Of a DNA stretch of 64,000 nt, positions 51,277-60,167 are shown in pieces. Position numbers and translations under genes: made by a program. How positions within the stretch are numbered: the first letter of the stretch is position 1; each line of letters begins with the position of its first letter. This stretch comes from Burkholderia diffusa (GTDB lineage Bacteria; Pseudomonadota; Gammaproteobacteria; Burkholderiales; Burkholderiaceae): assembly GCF_902499115.1 (NCBI RefSeq), contig NZ_CABVPN010000007.1, positions 62,001-126,000 of the forward strand, in the 5' to 3' direction. A model generated the notes under the pieces. That model was not told where the DNA came from and did not search any database. It worked only from the letters and a program-made list of their open reading frames with translations.

Positions 51277-51588
51277 TCAGAAACGCTCGACGTGATAGTC
51301 GCCGGCCAGCGCGGCCGGACTGCGCTTCGCCATCATGCGCGAGAAGCCGTCGGCGAGACGCCCGAGCGCGAGCTGCTTCTGGCTCGCGTCCCAGTGCGTG
51401 TAGGTGTCGTAGGCGGTGTCGTCGAACGACACGGTGACCGCGACCGGGCGTCCGCTCGCGCGAAAGCCGATATGCAGCACGCCGCCCGGCAACTCCTCGA
51501 TGTGATAGCGCAGCGAACGCGACTCGAAATAACGGCCCAGCACTTGGGCGATCGCGCGCTTGTCGGGCGATTGCACGTGAATGTCCAT
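51277..51588 (-). CDS. Small conserved hypothetical protein
   Basis: 103 residues, MDIHVQSPDKRAIAQVLGRYFESRSLRY to LAGDYHVERF, behind an excellent AGGAGG. Predicted small alpha/beta fold with no membrane segment; I do not recognise a domain. The gene overlaps extensively with a proline-rich frame reading on from 51797 on the same strand; see that entry. Its strong ribosome site argues that this frame is the translated one. Confidence 0.7.
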   Translation of the reverse strand: MDIHVQSPDKRAIAQVLGRYFESRSLRYHIEELPGGVLHIGFRASGRPVAVTVSFDDTAYDTYTHWDASQKQLALGRLADGFSRMMAKRSPAALAGDYHVERF

Positions 51589-51797
51589 GATGGTCCTCCT
51601 TTCAGTGTTCGCTCGGCCGGCCGTGGTTGGCTGTGCCCGCCCGGCATGCGCATCGGCGGCGGCTGCGATGGCGGATCGCCTAGCGGCTGCCCCGGGGGCA
51701 CGGGCGGATCGAACGGATCGTCGTGCTCGGGCAGCGCCGGGTCGGGATCGACGTCGGGCGTCGGCTCGGGACGGTGCAGCATGGATCGCGTGCTCAT
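51333..51797 (-). CDS. Proline-rich small protein (doubtful 3' end)
   Basis: Starting MSTRSMLHRPEPTPDVDPDP, the first 55-60 residues are Pro/Asp/Glu-rich (PEHDDPFDPPVPPGQPLGDPPSQPPP), a style common in small Burkholderia stress-locus proteins. The frame then runs without a stop for 255 bases inside the well-supported gene at 51277-51588, giving an Arg/Ser-rich tail that does not look coding. The original protein probably ended near 51600 and its stop was lost by a frameshift, or the whole frame is fortuitous. Confidence 0.35.
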   Translation of the reverse strand: MSTRSMLHRPEPTPDVDPDPALPEHDDPFDPPVPPGQPLGDPPSQPPPMRMPGGHSQPRPAERTLKGGPSWTFTCNRPTSARSPKCWAVISSRVRCAITSRSCRAACCISAFARADARSRSPCRSTTPPTTPTRTGTRARSSSRSGVSPTASRA

Positions 51798-52108
51798 GTC
51801 ACTCCTGCGCGGCGGCTCGCGCGTGTCGATTGGCGTGGCGAGCACGCGCAACGGGTGTGCCTGCCCGGCGGGGCCGCCGCGCATGTGTCGAACCGTTCGC
51901 GCACATCACGGAAATCGCCGCTACACACGCTCGCGTCGTAACGTATCCTTTCCCTGGGTTCAATCATCACGATGTCCTCTCGTCCATACCGGCTGCGGGC
52001 AGCCCGAATGGTCGCCCGCCCGGCCGCCTCGACGACTGCAAGCGTCATGCCGCCCGCGCCGCGCGGGCACGGCGCTTGCGATCCTCGTACCCGTAAGGAG
52101 GTTCGATC
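51798..52108. other. Gene-free stretch, divergent promoter region
   Basis: 311 bases between oppositely oriented small genes. No recognisable element apart from ribosome sites at both edges. Confidence 0.4.
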
Positions 52109-52357
52109 ATGACCGCATCCGCCCCCGGCAGCCGCAACGCCGTGTCACCGGCTGCCGGCCCGCTCCCGCTGGCCACGTCGCGCAAGCCGTCCGAAGACAA
52201 GACGGAGGAACGCATCGACGAAGGGCTCGAGGAGACGTTCCCGGCAAGCGATCCGCCCGCCGTCGGCGGCGCAACCCGCATCGACCCCGCCAGGCCGTCA
52301 GGCGAGCGCGAACGTCGCGCGCCCGACGCCCCGCCACCGCCCCGCGATCACGGCTGA
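52109..52357 (+). CDS. Small acidic protein with ETFPASDPPA motif
   Basis: 82 residues, ATG after AAGGAGG. Disordered, Pro/Ser/Glu-rich; the conserved core ERIDEGLEETFPASDPPAVGG is found in many small proteobacterial proteins of unknown function that sit in stress loci. Function unknown. Probably first gene of a short rightward set with the 39-residue protein at 52422 and the CBS protein at 52697. Confidence 0.7.
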   Translation: MTASAPGSRNAVSPAAGPLPLATSRKPSEDKTEERIDEGLEETFPASDPPAVGGATRIDPARPSGERERRAPDAPPPPRDHG

Positions 52358-52421
52358 CGGCGGCACCCGGCCCGCGATGCGCGGCAGCGCGGCAACGGGC
52401 CGGCTCAACCGGAGCGAACTG

Positions 52422-52541
52422 ATGAAACGCATTGAACGTGCATGGCACGAAGTCAGCGGTGCCGCGGGCGTCGCGGCGCTGGCCGCGATCGAGAGCGCGC
52501 TGGTGCTCGCCATCGTCGTGATGACGGGCGTCGGCCACTGA
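52422..52541 (+). CDS. 39-residue putative single-span membrane protein
   Basis: MKRIERAWHEVSG leads into a long hydrophobic helix (AAGVAALAAIESALVLAIVVMTGVG) and a stop at 52539-52541. A GGAG ribosome site lies 7 bases upstream of the ATG. A short basic N-terminus plus one membrane helix is the layout of small stress membrane proteins. No homologue recognised; short but well formed. Confidence 0.5.
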   Translation: MKRIERAWHEVSGAAGVAALAAIESALVLAIVVMTGVGH

Positions 52542-52696
52542 GCGCAGCGCGCGGCCCGGCCACGGCTGCCGCCGTGGAAGATGTACAACCCGGCTGGCAA
52601 ATTTCTCCGTGGCACGGCCGCGCAGGTCCGGCACCTGTCGATTGAACGCGGCACGCGTCCTGCTCCCGCATCGTCTCGCTCACGAAGGAGGCGTTC

Positions 52697-53128
52697 ATGT
52701 ATCGCGTCAATGAAATCATGTCGCGCGACGTGGTGTGCGTCGCGCCCACCGACACGATTCGCCATGCAGCCGAATTGATGCAGCGCTTCGACATCGGCGT
52801 GCTGCCGGTGTGCGACGGCACCGGGCTCGTCGCGATCGTGACGGACCGCGACCTTGCGGTACGCGCGCTGTCGCGCGGGCATCCGCCCGATACCCCCGTG
52901 AAAGTGGTCGCATCGGCGCCGGTGCAGTGGTGCGTCGAGGACGACGGCGTCGGCGACGTGCAGCAGCGGATGGCCGACATACAACTGCATCGGATGCCGG
53001 TGCTCGACGCCAACCACCAGATCGTCGGCATGGTGTCGCTCGGCGACATCGCGACGCGCGCGGGCGGCCCGGCACGCGACGAGTTGGCGAATACGCTCGA
53101 GGACGTGTCCCTGCCGCGCCGCCGCTGA
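52697..53128 (+). CDS. CBS-domain protein
   Basis: 143 residues, two CBS repeats: VNEIMSRDVVCVAPTDTIRHAAELMQRFDIGVLPV and VGDVQQRMADIQLHRMPVLDANHQIVGMVSLGDIA. CBS pairs bind adenine nucleotides and act as energy sensors; stand-alone versions are frequent in stress and low-oxygen loci. Strong AAGGAGG ribosome site. Followed 63 bases later by a PRC-barrel protein. Confidence 0.9.
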   Translation: MYRVNEIMSRDVVCVAPTDTIRHAAELMQRFDIGVLPVCDGTGLVAIVTDRDLAVRALSRGHPPDTPVKVVASAPVQWCVEDDGVGDVQQRMADIQLHRMPVLDANHQIVGMVSLGDIATRAGGPARDELANTLEDVSLPRRR

Positions 53129-53191
53129 GCGCCCCCCATCCGTGCAGCCCGCGCGCCGTATGCGCCGTGCGCTTCGACCAGGAGAAAAGCG

Positions 53192-53692
53192 ATGACAACG
53201 GACAGACCGTCGCGCACGCAGGCGCGCATTGTCGGCGACCGCGGCCGTTCGGCCGGCGGGCCGGGGCCGGACGTGATGGCCGCCGGCACGCTGGAAAACG
53301 ATCGCGTGCTGACGATCGACGGCGACGACATCGGCAAGGTCACGAACATCATGCTCGACGTCCACTCGGGCCGGATCGCGTACGCGGTCGTGTCGTCGGG
53401 CGGATTTGCCGGGATCGGCGACAAGCTGCTCGCGGTGCCGTGGAACGTGCTGACGCTCGACGTCGAGCGCCGCTGCTTCGTGCTGCCCGTTCCGACCGAA
53501 CGGGTGCGCGACGCACCGGGCTTCGAGAAGGACCGCTGGCCGGCGATGGCCGATCCCGCGTGGGCCGAGGCGCTGCACGCGCACTACGGCGCGTCGCCGT
53601 ACTGGCTGATCGAGGAAGGCGAGACGGCGCTCGACTCGCCGCCATACGAGGCGTCTCCGAACGGCCCGGAGAGCGGCACGCGACGCCACTGA
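53192..53692 (+). CDS. PRC-barrel domain protein
   Basis: 166 residues, ATG after AGGAG. PRC-barrel core in the centre: TIDGDDIGKVTNIMLDVHSGRIAYAVVSSGGFAGIGDKLLAVPWNVLTLD, followed by a C-terminal segment FEKDRWPAMADPAWAEALHAHYGASPYW. This two-part arrangement is typical of stress-associated PRC-barrel proteins of Burkholderia and rhizobia. Role unknown; stress protection is inferred from context. Confidence 0.88.
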   Translation: MTTDRPSRTQARIVGDRGRSAGGPGPDVMAAGTLENDRVLTIDGDDIGKVTNIMLDVHSGRIAYAVVSSGGFAGIGDKLLAVPWNVLTLDVERRCFVLPVPTERVRDAPGFEKDRWPAMADPAWAEALHAHYGASPYWLIEEGETALDSPPYEASPNGPESGTRRH

Positions 53693-53726
53693 CCGACGCG
53701 ACAGACGCGCGCGGCCGCCGTGCGGA

Positions 53727-54419
53727 TCAGTGCGCGGCCGCGATCGAACGCTCGAGCGCGCGCGCGGCGCGCAGGTGCGCCTTCAGCGTCGACAGCGTGT
53801 CTGCCGCGAACGCGCGAAGCTGCGGGTCGTGACCGTTGCGCGCTTCGGCTTCGTAGACCCTGATCGCCGCCTCGTGCGCGTTCGGTCCCGCCAGCGCGAT
53901 GTAACCCTTGTCGAATGCGTCGCCACGCATGGTTCGCAGGGCCGTCAGCCCAGGATCGACCAGCATGCGCGTCTGCACGGGCAGGCCCTTTTGCGCGCCG
54001 AGCCGGCGCAATTCCGCGGCCATGCGAACGTGATCGTCCACCATCCGGCGCGCGAAGGCCTTCACGTCCGGATTCGACGACCGATCGAGCGCGAGCTGGC
54101 TCGCCTCCAGCGCCGTCTTGCCGACGATGCCTGCCTTGTCGACGAATTCCGCGTCGATGCCGTTCGGCCGCCGCGTCATGTCCGCCTCGTCGGCGGTCTC
54201 GCCGGGACGGACGACGCCCGGCGCGACATGAACGGACGATGCTGGCGGCGCCTGCGCATGCGCCGGCGTGAATGCCGACGCGCAGAACGCGGCGAGCACG
54301 CCCGATACGAGCAAGCAGCCATTTCCGGCGAACGGGATCCGCACGATCAGCGGCATGCGCCCGGAGCGCGCCGGCTTGCCGCCCGGGTCGTCGCGCTGCG
54401 TGTTGTTCGATCTCTTCAT
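53727..54419 (-). CDS. DUF4142 periplasmic protein
   Basis: 230 residues. A signal peptide or anchor (LLVSGVLAAFCASAFTPAHAQ) follows a charged N-terminus of about 30 residues. The mature part is a DUF4142 four-helix, ferritin-like bundle: EFVDKAGIVGKTALEASQLALDRSSNPDVKAFARRMVDDHVRMAAELRRLGAQKG. Iron ligands are not conserved in this family; function unknown, common in stress loci. It is 37 bases after the kinase gene on the same strand. Confidence 0.85.
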   Translation of the reverse strand: MKRSNNTQRDDPGGKPARSGRMPLIVRIPFAGNGCLLVSGVLAAFCASAFTPAHAQAPPASSVHVAPGVVRPGETADEADMTRRPNGIDAEFVDKAGIVGKTALEASQLALDRSSNPDVKAFARRMVDDHVRMAAELRRLGAQKGLPVQTRMLVDPGLTALRTMRGDAFDKGYIALAGPNAHEAAIRVYEAEARNGHDPQLRAFAADTLSTLKAHLRAARALERSIAAAH

Positions 54420-54456
54420 CGCGCCTCCTGGCGGGTGTTGCGGAGGCCGCCGGGCG

Positions 54457-56418
54457 TCAGCGGTGCCGTCCGGCGGCCGCCACGTCGACGATCACGCTGG
54501 CCAGTGTCGGCATGTCGACCGGCTTGCCGAGAAACGCGTCGAAGCCGGCGGCCATCACGCGGTTCCGGTCCGCGCCCGCGTGTGCGGTTACCGCGACGAC
54601 GGGCAGACGCCCGCCGGCGTTCGGCAAATGGCGGATGTGGTCGAGCAGCCAGAAGCCGTCGCCGTCCGGCATCGCGAGATCGGACAGCACGACGCTCGGG
54701 TGCTGCCGCGCGACCACGTCGAGCGCGTCGCGCCCCGATTGCGCGGTCGACACCTGGGCACCCAGCGTTTCGAGCGCCGCCGCAAGACTCTCGCGCGACG
54801 TCGCATCGTCGTCGACCACCAGCACGCGCTGGCCGTCGAGCGCCACCGCCGTCGACGCCCCGCTCGGCCGTGAGGGCTGGCCGATCAGATCGTCCGCGCG
54901 CCAGTCCACCGGCAGCATGACGGTCACGGTCGTGCCACGCCCGACGCCTTCGCTCGCGGCCGCCACCTCGCCGCCGTGCAGCCGCGCGATGTTGCGCACG
55001 ATCGACAGGCCGAGCCCGAGGCCGCGTTTCGGCGACGCGGACGCGCCTTCCGGCCGGTTGAACGTATCGAACAGATGCGGCAGGCGATCCGCGGAAATGC
55101 CCTGCCCCGTATCGGCGACCGACAGCCGCACGCGCGCGCCGGCCCGGGTCAGCGACACTTTGACGTGGCCGCCCGGCAGCGTGAACTTGATCGCGTTCGA
55201 CAGCAGGTTCGACAGCACCTGACGAATGCGCTCGCCGTCCGCGTAGATCACGCAGTTGGACATCGCGCACGCGGTCGACAGTTCGAGTCCGTTCGCCTCC
55301 GCGCTCGCGTCCAGCTCGCGCACTGCCTCGTTCACGGCGCGCACCAGGTCGACGGGCGTGCGTTCGAGCCGCATCCGGCCCGTCGCGAACGATGACGCGT
55401 CGAGCAGGTCGCCGACCATCCGCGACAGCGACCGCGCGCTCCGATCGATCGCGTCGATCGCCTGATGCGCCAGGCCCTGGGCGTCGGCGCTGCGCAGCAC
55501 CTCGACCCAGCCGTAGATCACGTTCAGCGGCGTGCGCAATTCATGCGACACGGTCGCCAGCAGTTCGTCCTTCAACCGGTTCGATTCGTCGGCCTGCACG
55601 CGCGCGTCGCGCACGCCGCGCAGCGAGCGCAGTTCGCGCCGCTCGTCGCGGCGTTCGTGCGCCTCGCGCAGCGTCATCGACAGGCCGGTGCAGTTGCCTT
55701 GCGCGTCGACGATCGGCGCTGCCGCGAAGGTCGCGCGAAAGCGGCCACCGTCGCGACGTACACACAGGATGTCGAGTGGGCCGGTGGGCGCGCGCGCGTT
55801 CGCGAACGACGCAGGAACGGGATGCAGCCGCAGCCAGCGCGGCGCGATCAACGTCGTGACGTCGTGTCCGATCACCGCCGAGACGTCGATGCCGAAGAGG
55901 CGTCGCGCCGCCGGGTTCCAGCTCGTGATCCGCCGTGCGGCATCGACGCCGACGATCGCGTCGGGCGATGCGTCGACCACGCGGCGCAGCAGGATGTCGT
56001 CGAGTGCGAGCGGGGCGCGCGCCGGTTCGCGGCTCGCCGGGCGCGCGTCATCGTCTTCGGTATCGTCGGCTCCGCGCAGCCGGTCGTTCGCGAGCAGCGG
56101 CTTGACGGCCAGCACGAGCATGCATTCGACGAAACCGATCGCAACGAAGACGCCGGCCCGCGTCAGCAGCGCGAGCAGCGGCACGTCGCGCCACCACAAC
56201 GCGCCGATCACGGCCGCGCTCGCGGCGGTCGCGGCCAGACCGCCGCCGAACGACGTCAGCCAGGCCGCGGCCGCGACACCGACGTAGAAAGGCAGCGGTG
56301 CAAACGGTTCACGCATCCCGACGGCGTGAATCGCCCACACTTGCAGCGCGGACGCCAGCCCGACGGCCAGCACGACCCATGCGCCCTGCCGAAACAGCTC
56401 GCGGGTAAAGGTTCTCAT
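54457..56418 (-). CDS. Hybrid sensor histidine kinase (PAS, HisKA, HATPase, receiver)
   Basis: 653 residues. N-terminal membrane region of four hydrophobic stretches (about 12-108), PAS domain (141-250, VVDASPDAIVGVDAARRITSWNPAA), phosphoacceptor His292 in VSHELRTPLN, ATPase N and G boxes, and a C-terminal receiver with phospho-site Asp580 (VVLSDLAMPDGDG). No separate output domain, so phosphate is probably passed to an unlinked response regulator. Divergent from the sigma-54 activator. Downstream is the DUF4142 gene. Confidence 0.9.
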   Translation of the reverse strand: MRTFTRELFRQGAWVVLAVGLASALQVWAIHAVGMREPFAPLPFYVGVAAAAWLTSFGGGLAATAASAAVIGALWWRDVPLLALLTRAGVFVAIGFVECMLVLAVKPLLANDRLRGADDTEDDDARPASREPARAPLALDDILLRRVVDASPDAIVGVDAARRITSWNPAARRLFGIDVSAVIGHDVTTLIAPRWLRLHPVPASFANARAPTGPLDILCVRRDGGRFRATFAAAPIVDAQGNCTGLSMTLREAHERRDERRELRSLRGVRDARVQADESNRLKDELLATVSHELRTPLNVIYGWVEVLRSADAQGLAHQAIDAIDRSARSLSRMVGDLLDASSFATGRMRLERTPVDLVRAVNEAVRELDASAEANGLELSTACAMSNCVIYADGERIRQVLSNLLSNAIKFTLPGGHVKVSLTRAGARVRLSVADTGQGISADRLPHLFDTFNRPEGASASPKRGLGLGLSIVRNIARLHGGEVAAASEGVGRGTTVTVMLPVDWRADDLIGQPSRPSGASTAVALDGQRVLVVDDDATSRESLAAALETLGAQVSTAQSGRDALDVVARQHPSVVLSDLAMPDGDGFWLLDHIRHLPNAGGRLPVVAVTAHAGADRNRVMAAGFDAFLGKPVDMPTLASVIVDVAAAGRHR

Positions 56419-56836
56419 CGTTTCCCTGCATCGCCCTGCGACCGTCGCTCGACGATCTGCCCTCGAGTGGACCGGGCGAGCCTACGAGCCTTCGCAACGC
56501 GCGTACCCGCCGCATGGCGCGTGGCGACTTCGCGGCAAAGCCGGGGGTTGCACGTACCGTCGCGCCGCCGCTCAGCCGCCGGTCGCGTTTGCCGAGAACG
56601 CGATGGCAGGCGTGTTTCGATTTTTCATACCTCGGCTGTAAAAAAGCACCATGGGGCGGCATCGGCAGCCGCCTGTCGGCATCGTGCCCTAGCGATCGCA
56701 TATTTCTTCCGTCGTCGCACCCGACATTGGAATTTTCTAAATCGCGGCACCTTCCGTGCGGTTTCGCTGTCGATGATAGATATTGCAAAGAAGGGAGTGC
56801 GCGGTGCCGATTTTCAAAACGGCCCGCTGAACACCT
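56419..56836. other. Gene-free divergent region upstream of the sigma-54 activator
   Basis: 418 bases, AT-rich around 56610-56780. I looked for a -24/-12 promoter and found no convincing match. No small gene supported; the ATG at 56837 has a stop three codons upstream in frame. Confidence 0.45.
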
Positions 56837-57811
56837 ATGGTCGACTCTGCAAACCGTCCGAAGCCACGCGCCGACGCGCGCCGGCTGTCCGGCCGCTCCG
56901 CGGCGATGCGCACGCTGCTCGGCCGTATCGAGAAAATCGCTCCGACCCGCGCCAGCGTGATGATTGCCGGCGAAAGCGGGGTCGGCAAGGATATCGTCGC
57001 GCGGCGACTGCACGATCTGAGCGCGCGATGCGACGGACCATTCGTCCCCGTCAACTGCGGCGCGATTCCGGCGGACATCGCCGAAGCGCAATTGTTCGGT
57101 CACGAGAAAGGCAGCTTCACCGGCGCGATCGCGCAACGCGAAGGGTTCTTCGAAGCCGCGTTCGGCGGCACGCTGCTGCTCGACGAGATCGCGGAGATGC
57201 CCGCGTCGCTGCAGGTGAAGCTGCTGCGCGCGCTCGAATCGAACACGATCGTGCGGGTCGGCGGCACCGAGTCGATTCCACTCGACGTGCGCATCGTGTC
57301 GGCGACCCGTCACAATCCCGCCGAAGCCGTGCGCGACGGCCGGCTGCGCGAGGACCTGTTCTACCGTCTCGCCGCGTTCGCGCTGTACGTGCCGCCGCTG
57401 CGCCAGCGCAACGGCGACGTCGAGGCGATCGCGCACGAGCTTGTCGATGCGCTCAACGTGCGGCACCACTCGCACAAGCGCCTGACCGACGCGGCGATCG
57501 CCGCGCTGCGTGCGTATTCGTGGCCAGGAAACGTGCGCGAGCTGCACAACACGATCGAGCGCGCGTACATCCTCGCGGACGACGGCATCGACGTCGCGCT
57601 GCCCAAGCCGACGATGTTGCCCGACCATACGTCGGACGATGCGATGGCGCTACCGCTCGGCGCGACGCTGCACCACGCGCAGCAGCGTTTCATCGCGGCG
57701 ACGCTACGGCACTTCGACGGCAACAAGCCGCAAGCGGCGAAAGCGCTCGGCATCAGCCTGAAAACGCTCTACAACCGGCTGGCGCTGATGCGCGACGGCG
57801 GCCACGGCTGA
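56837..57811 (+). CDS. Sigma-54-dependent activator lacking a sensor domain
   Basis: 324 residues, AAA+ domain from the start: Walker A GESGVGKD (45-52), the sigma-54 contact loop GSFTGA (92-97, with Ser for the usual Ala), Walker B LLLDEI (113-118) and arginine-finger region RLREDLFYRL. The C-terminal Fis-type HTH is present (LRHFDGNKPQAAKALGISLKTLYNRL). There is no N-terminal receiver or ligand domain, so activity is probably set by expression level or by a partner protein, as for PspF. No ribosome site is visible before the ATG. Confidence 0.88.
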   Translation: MVDSANRPKPRADARRLSGRSAAMRTLLGRIEKIAPTRASVMIAGESGVGKDIVARRLHDLSARCDGPFVPVNCGAIPADIAEAQLFGHEKGSFTGAIAQREGFFEAAFGGTLLLDEIAEMPASLQVKLLRALESNTIVRVGGTESIPLDVRIVSATRHNPAEAVRDGRLREDLFYRLAAFALYVPPLRQRNGDVEAIAHELVDALNVRHHSHKRLTDAAIAALRAYSWPGNVRELHNTIERAYILADDGIDVALPKPTMLPDHTSDDAMALPLGATLHHAQQRFIAATLRHFDGNKPQAAKALGISLKTLYNRLALMRDGGHG

Positions 57812-57864
57812 GCGTCGCCGCGCGCGTGGCGCGCAGCGATCCGGCCCGCATCACGCGATGCAGG

Positions 57865-59664
57865 TCACGCGACCTTGAACTGCCCGACCGTCGTCGCGAG
57901 CGCGTTCGCCTGCGTCTGCAGCGCGGTCGCCGCAGCGGTCGATTGCTCGACGAGCGCCGCGTTCTGCTGCACCATTTCGTCGAGCTGCGTGACCGCGCGG
58001 TTCACCTCCTGGATGCCGCGCGTCTGCTCGTTCGCCGCGTGCGTGATCTCGGAGATGATCGTCGTCACATTGGCGACGTTCGACACGATTTCACGCATCG
58101 TGTCGCCGGCCTGGCGCACCTGTCCCGACCCGGCCGACACGCTCGCCACCGTCGACTCGACCAGCACTTTCACCTCGCGCGCGGCCTGCGCGCTGCGTTG
58201 CGCGAGACTGCGCACTTCCTGCGCGACGACCGCGAAACCGCGCCCTTGCTCGCCGGCACGCGCGGCTTCCACCGCCGCGTTCAGCGCGAGGATGTTGGTC
58301 TGGAACGCGATCCCGTCGATCACGCCGATGATGTCGCCGATCCGGCCCGACGCTTCCTCGATCTTCCCCATCGTCGACACCACGTCCGACACGACCACGC
58401 CGCCGTGCGACGCGATGCGCGACGCGGCGGCCGCCCGTTCGTCGGCCTGGCTGGCAGCGGCCGCCGACTGGCCGACCGTCGCGGTGATCTCTTCCATCGA
58501 TGCAGCCGTTTCCTCGAGGCTCGCCGCCGCCGATTCGGTCCGCGACGACAGGTCCTGGTTGCCCGCCGCGATTTCGTTCGCGGCCGTGCGCACCGATTCG
58601 CTCGCGTCGCGGATCTGCCGCATCACGTCGTTCAGTTTGTCGACGAAGCTGTTGAACGAGCGCGCGATGTCGGCGACTTCGTCGCGGCCTTCCGCCGGCA
58701 GGCGCTGCGTCAGGTCGCCGGTGCCCGAGCCGATCGACGCCATCGCCTGGCGCACCTGCGACAGCCGGCGGAACGCGGTTGCCGTGATCGCGCCGACGAT
58801 CAGCGACGCGACGCCCACGATCACCACCAGCGTGATCAGCGACGCGGTCAGCAGCGAGCGCATCCCTGCCGTCGCTTCCGATTTGTCGAGCAGGACCAGC
58901 GCGTACCAGTCGGTGCCCGGCACGGCCTGCGCGCGCACCAGCTTCGCGTCGCCCCCCACGTGCACTTCGACCGGCGCGGCGGCCGCGGCGAGCGACGCGG
59001 CGCCCATGCCGCCGAGATCAGGCGACACGTCGGCGACCGGCTTCAGCGTGAGCTTCGCGTCCGGATGCGCGACGACGTGGCCGCTGCTGTCGATCAACAT
59101 CCCGAAGCTCGCGGGCGTCGGGTGGATCGACTTCACGTTCGCGATCACGCTGTCCATCGCGACGTCGGCCGCGACGACACCCTTCAGCGCGCCGTCGCGC
59201 AGGATCGGAACCGCGAACGTGACGACCAGGTTGCCGGTTCCCGCATCGACGTACGGCGGCGTGACGACCGGCTTGCCGGCCTGTGCGGCCTGCTTGTACC
59301 ACGGGCGGCCGGTCGGATCGTAGTCGGGCGGGATGCCGGTGGGGTCGGAGAAACGGAACGTCTTGTCCGCATAGCCCGCGTACACATTCGTGAAGCCGCC
59401 GGCCGCGGCCATCTGCTTGAACACCGGCAGCGGATCGGGCGACAGCGCGGCGTCCTGCAGCGACGCGATCATCCGGCTTCGGGTCGCGACCCAGTCGCCG
59501 ATGCCGACCACGTGGCCGCTGGCGACGGATCTCAAGTTTCGGTCGATCGCATCGTCGTTGTACGTGCGTGCGATGAAGTAATTGATCAGCGTGGTGGCGA
59601 CGAGCGCGAATACGACGATGGCGACGCACGCTGCAAGAATGCGGGTGCGGAGGGACGAGAGCAT
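57865..59664 (-). CDS. Methyl-accepting chemotaxis protein with amino-acid-type dCache domain
   Basis: 599 residues. TM1 at about 8-30, periplasmic dCache domain (35-275), TM2 at about 278-305, HAMP, then the full signalling hairpin (IAFQTNILALNAAVEAARAGEQGRGFAVVAQEVR). The ligand pocket has Tyr115, Arg120, Trp122, Tyr138, Asp140 and Asp167. The spacing matches the amino-acid motif of PctA (Tyr121, Arg126, Trp128, Tyr144, Asp146, Asp173), so an amino-acid receptor is predicted. No NWETF-type CheR-binding tail. Confidence 0.9.
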   Translation of the reverse strand: MLSSLRTRILAACVAIVVFALVATTLINYFIARTYNDDAIDRNLRSVASGHVVGIGDWVATRSRMIASLQDAALSPDPLPVFKQMAAAGGFTNVYAGYADKTFRFSDPTGIPPDYDPTGRPWYKQAAQAGKPVVTPPYVDAGTGNLVVTFAVPILRDGALKGVVAADVAMDSVIANVKSIHPTPASFGMLIDSSGHVVAHPDAKLTLKPVADVSPDLGGMGAASLAAAAAPVEVHVGGDAKLVRAQAVPGTDWYALVLLDKSEATAGMRSLLTASLITLVVIVGVASLIVGAITATAFRRLSQVRQAMASIGSGTGDLTQRLPAEGRDEVADIARSFNSFVDKLNDVMRQIRDASESVRTAANEIAAGNQDLSSRTESAAASLEETAASMEEITATVGQSAAAASQADERAAAASRIASHGGVVVSDVVSTMGKIEEASGRIGDIIGVIDGIAFQTNILALNAAVEAARAGEQGRGFAVVAQEVRSLAQRSAQAAREVKVLVESTVASVSAGSGQVRQAGDTMREIVSNVANVTTIISEITHAANEQTRGIQEVNRAVTQLDEMVQQNAALVEQSTAAATALQTQANALATTVGQFKVA

Positions 59665-59912
59665 GGCAACGACTCGGTAAGGGAGCGCGAACGCCCGGTG
59701 GACGAATTCACCGGGTAAACGGCATTCGCGCCGCGAACTTGAGGCCGTTGTGTCGATTCGATGAAACGTATGACGAAAAACGCCGGCGGCCGCGGGGGCG
59801 TTGGGGGCGCGCTTGCGCGCAGCGGTTGCCGATACGGCATGCCTGCGCGTCGGCGTCGGTCGGCAGTCGGCCGCGGTCCCGGCGTCAGTGGCGCTGGCCG
59901 CGGCGGGCCTCC

Positions 59913-60167
59913 TTACAAACGCCGACTGGTACTCGTATCCGGCTCCCGGTTCGGCGTACTGGCTGGCGTGTCGCGCTCGAGTTCGTCCTGTCTGCGCATC
60001 CGTTCGCGCAGGTGGCGGATCGCGAACACGTGGATGTAGTCGTGCACGCGGGCATCGGACGACAACGCCCGCACTTCGTCGTCGAGCATCGTGCGCAACT
60101 GGTCGGCGCCGATCGCGCGCTCTTCGGCGACGGCCTTCAAAGCATCAAGCAGATTGTCCTGTGACAT
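59913..60167 (-). CDS. DUF3562-family small protein
   Basis: 84 residues from the ATG at 60167 (MSQDNLLDALKAVAEERA), 7 bases after GGAG; the longer frame is unsupported. DUF3562 pattern: AIGADQLRTMLDDEVRALSSDARVHDYIHVFAIRHLRERMRRQ, an all-helical protein of unknown function seen in beta-proteobacterial stress loci. The C-terminal 15 residues are polar and probably disordered. Confidence 0.75.
   Translation of the reverse strand: MSQDNLLDALKAVAEERAIGADQLRTMLDDEVRALSSDARVHDYIHVFAIRHLRERMRRQDELERDTPASTPNREPDTSTSRRL

Noticed and set aside
48472..52422. 1316-codon plus-strand frame
   Set aside because: Antisense shadow of the VRR-NUC, OmpV-type and small genes; Arg-rich and without a recognisable motif.
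56419..56836. Sigma-54 (-24/-12) promoter for the activator
   Set aside because: No GG-N10-GC pair with the TGGCAC/TTGC consensus that I could defend.
55465..59718. 1417-codon plus-strand frame across kinase and chemoreceptor
   Set aside because: Runs antisense to two clear genes and out of frame with a third (the sigma-54 activator); no family pattern.
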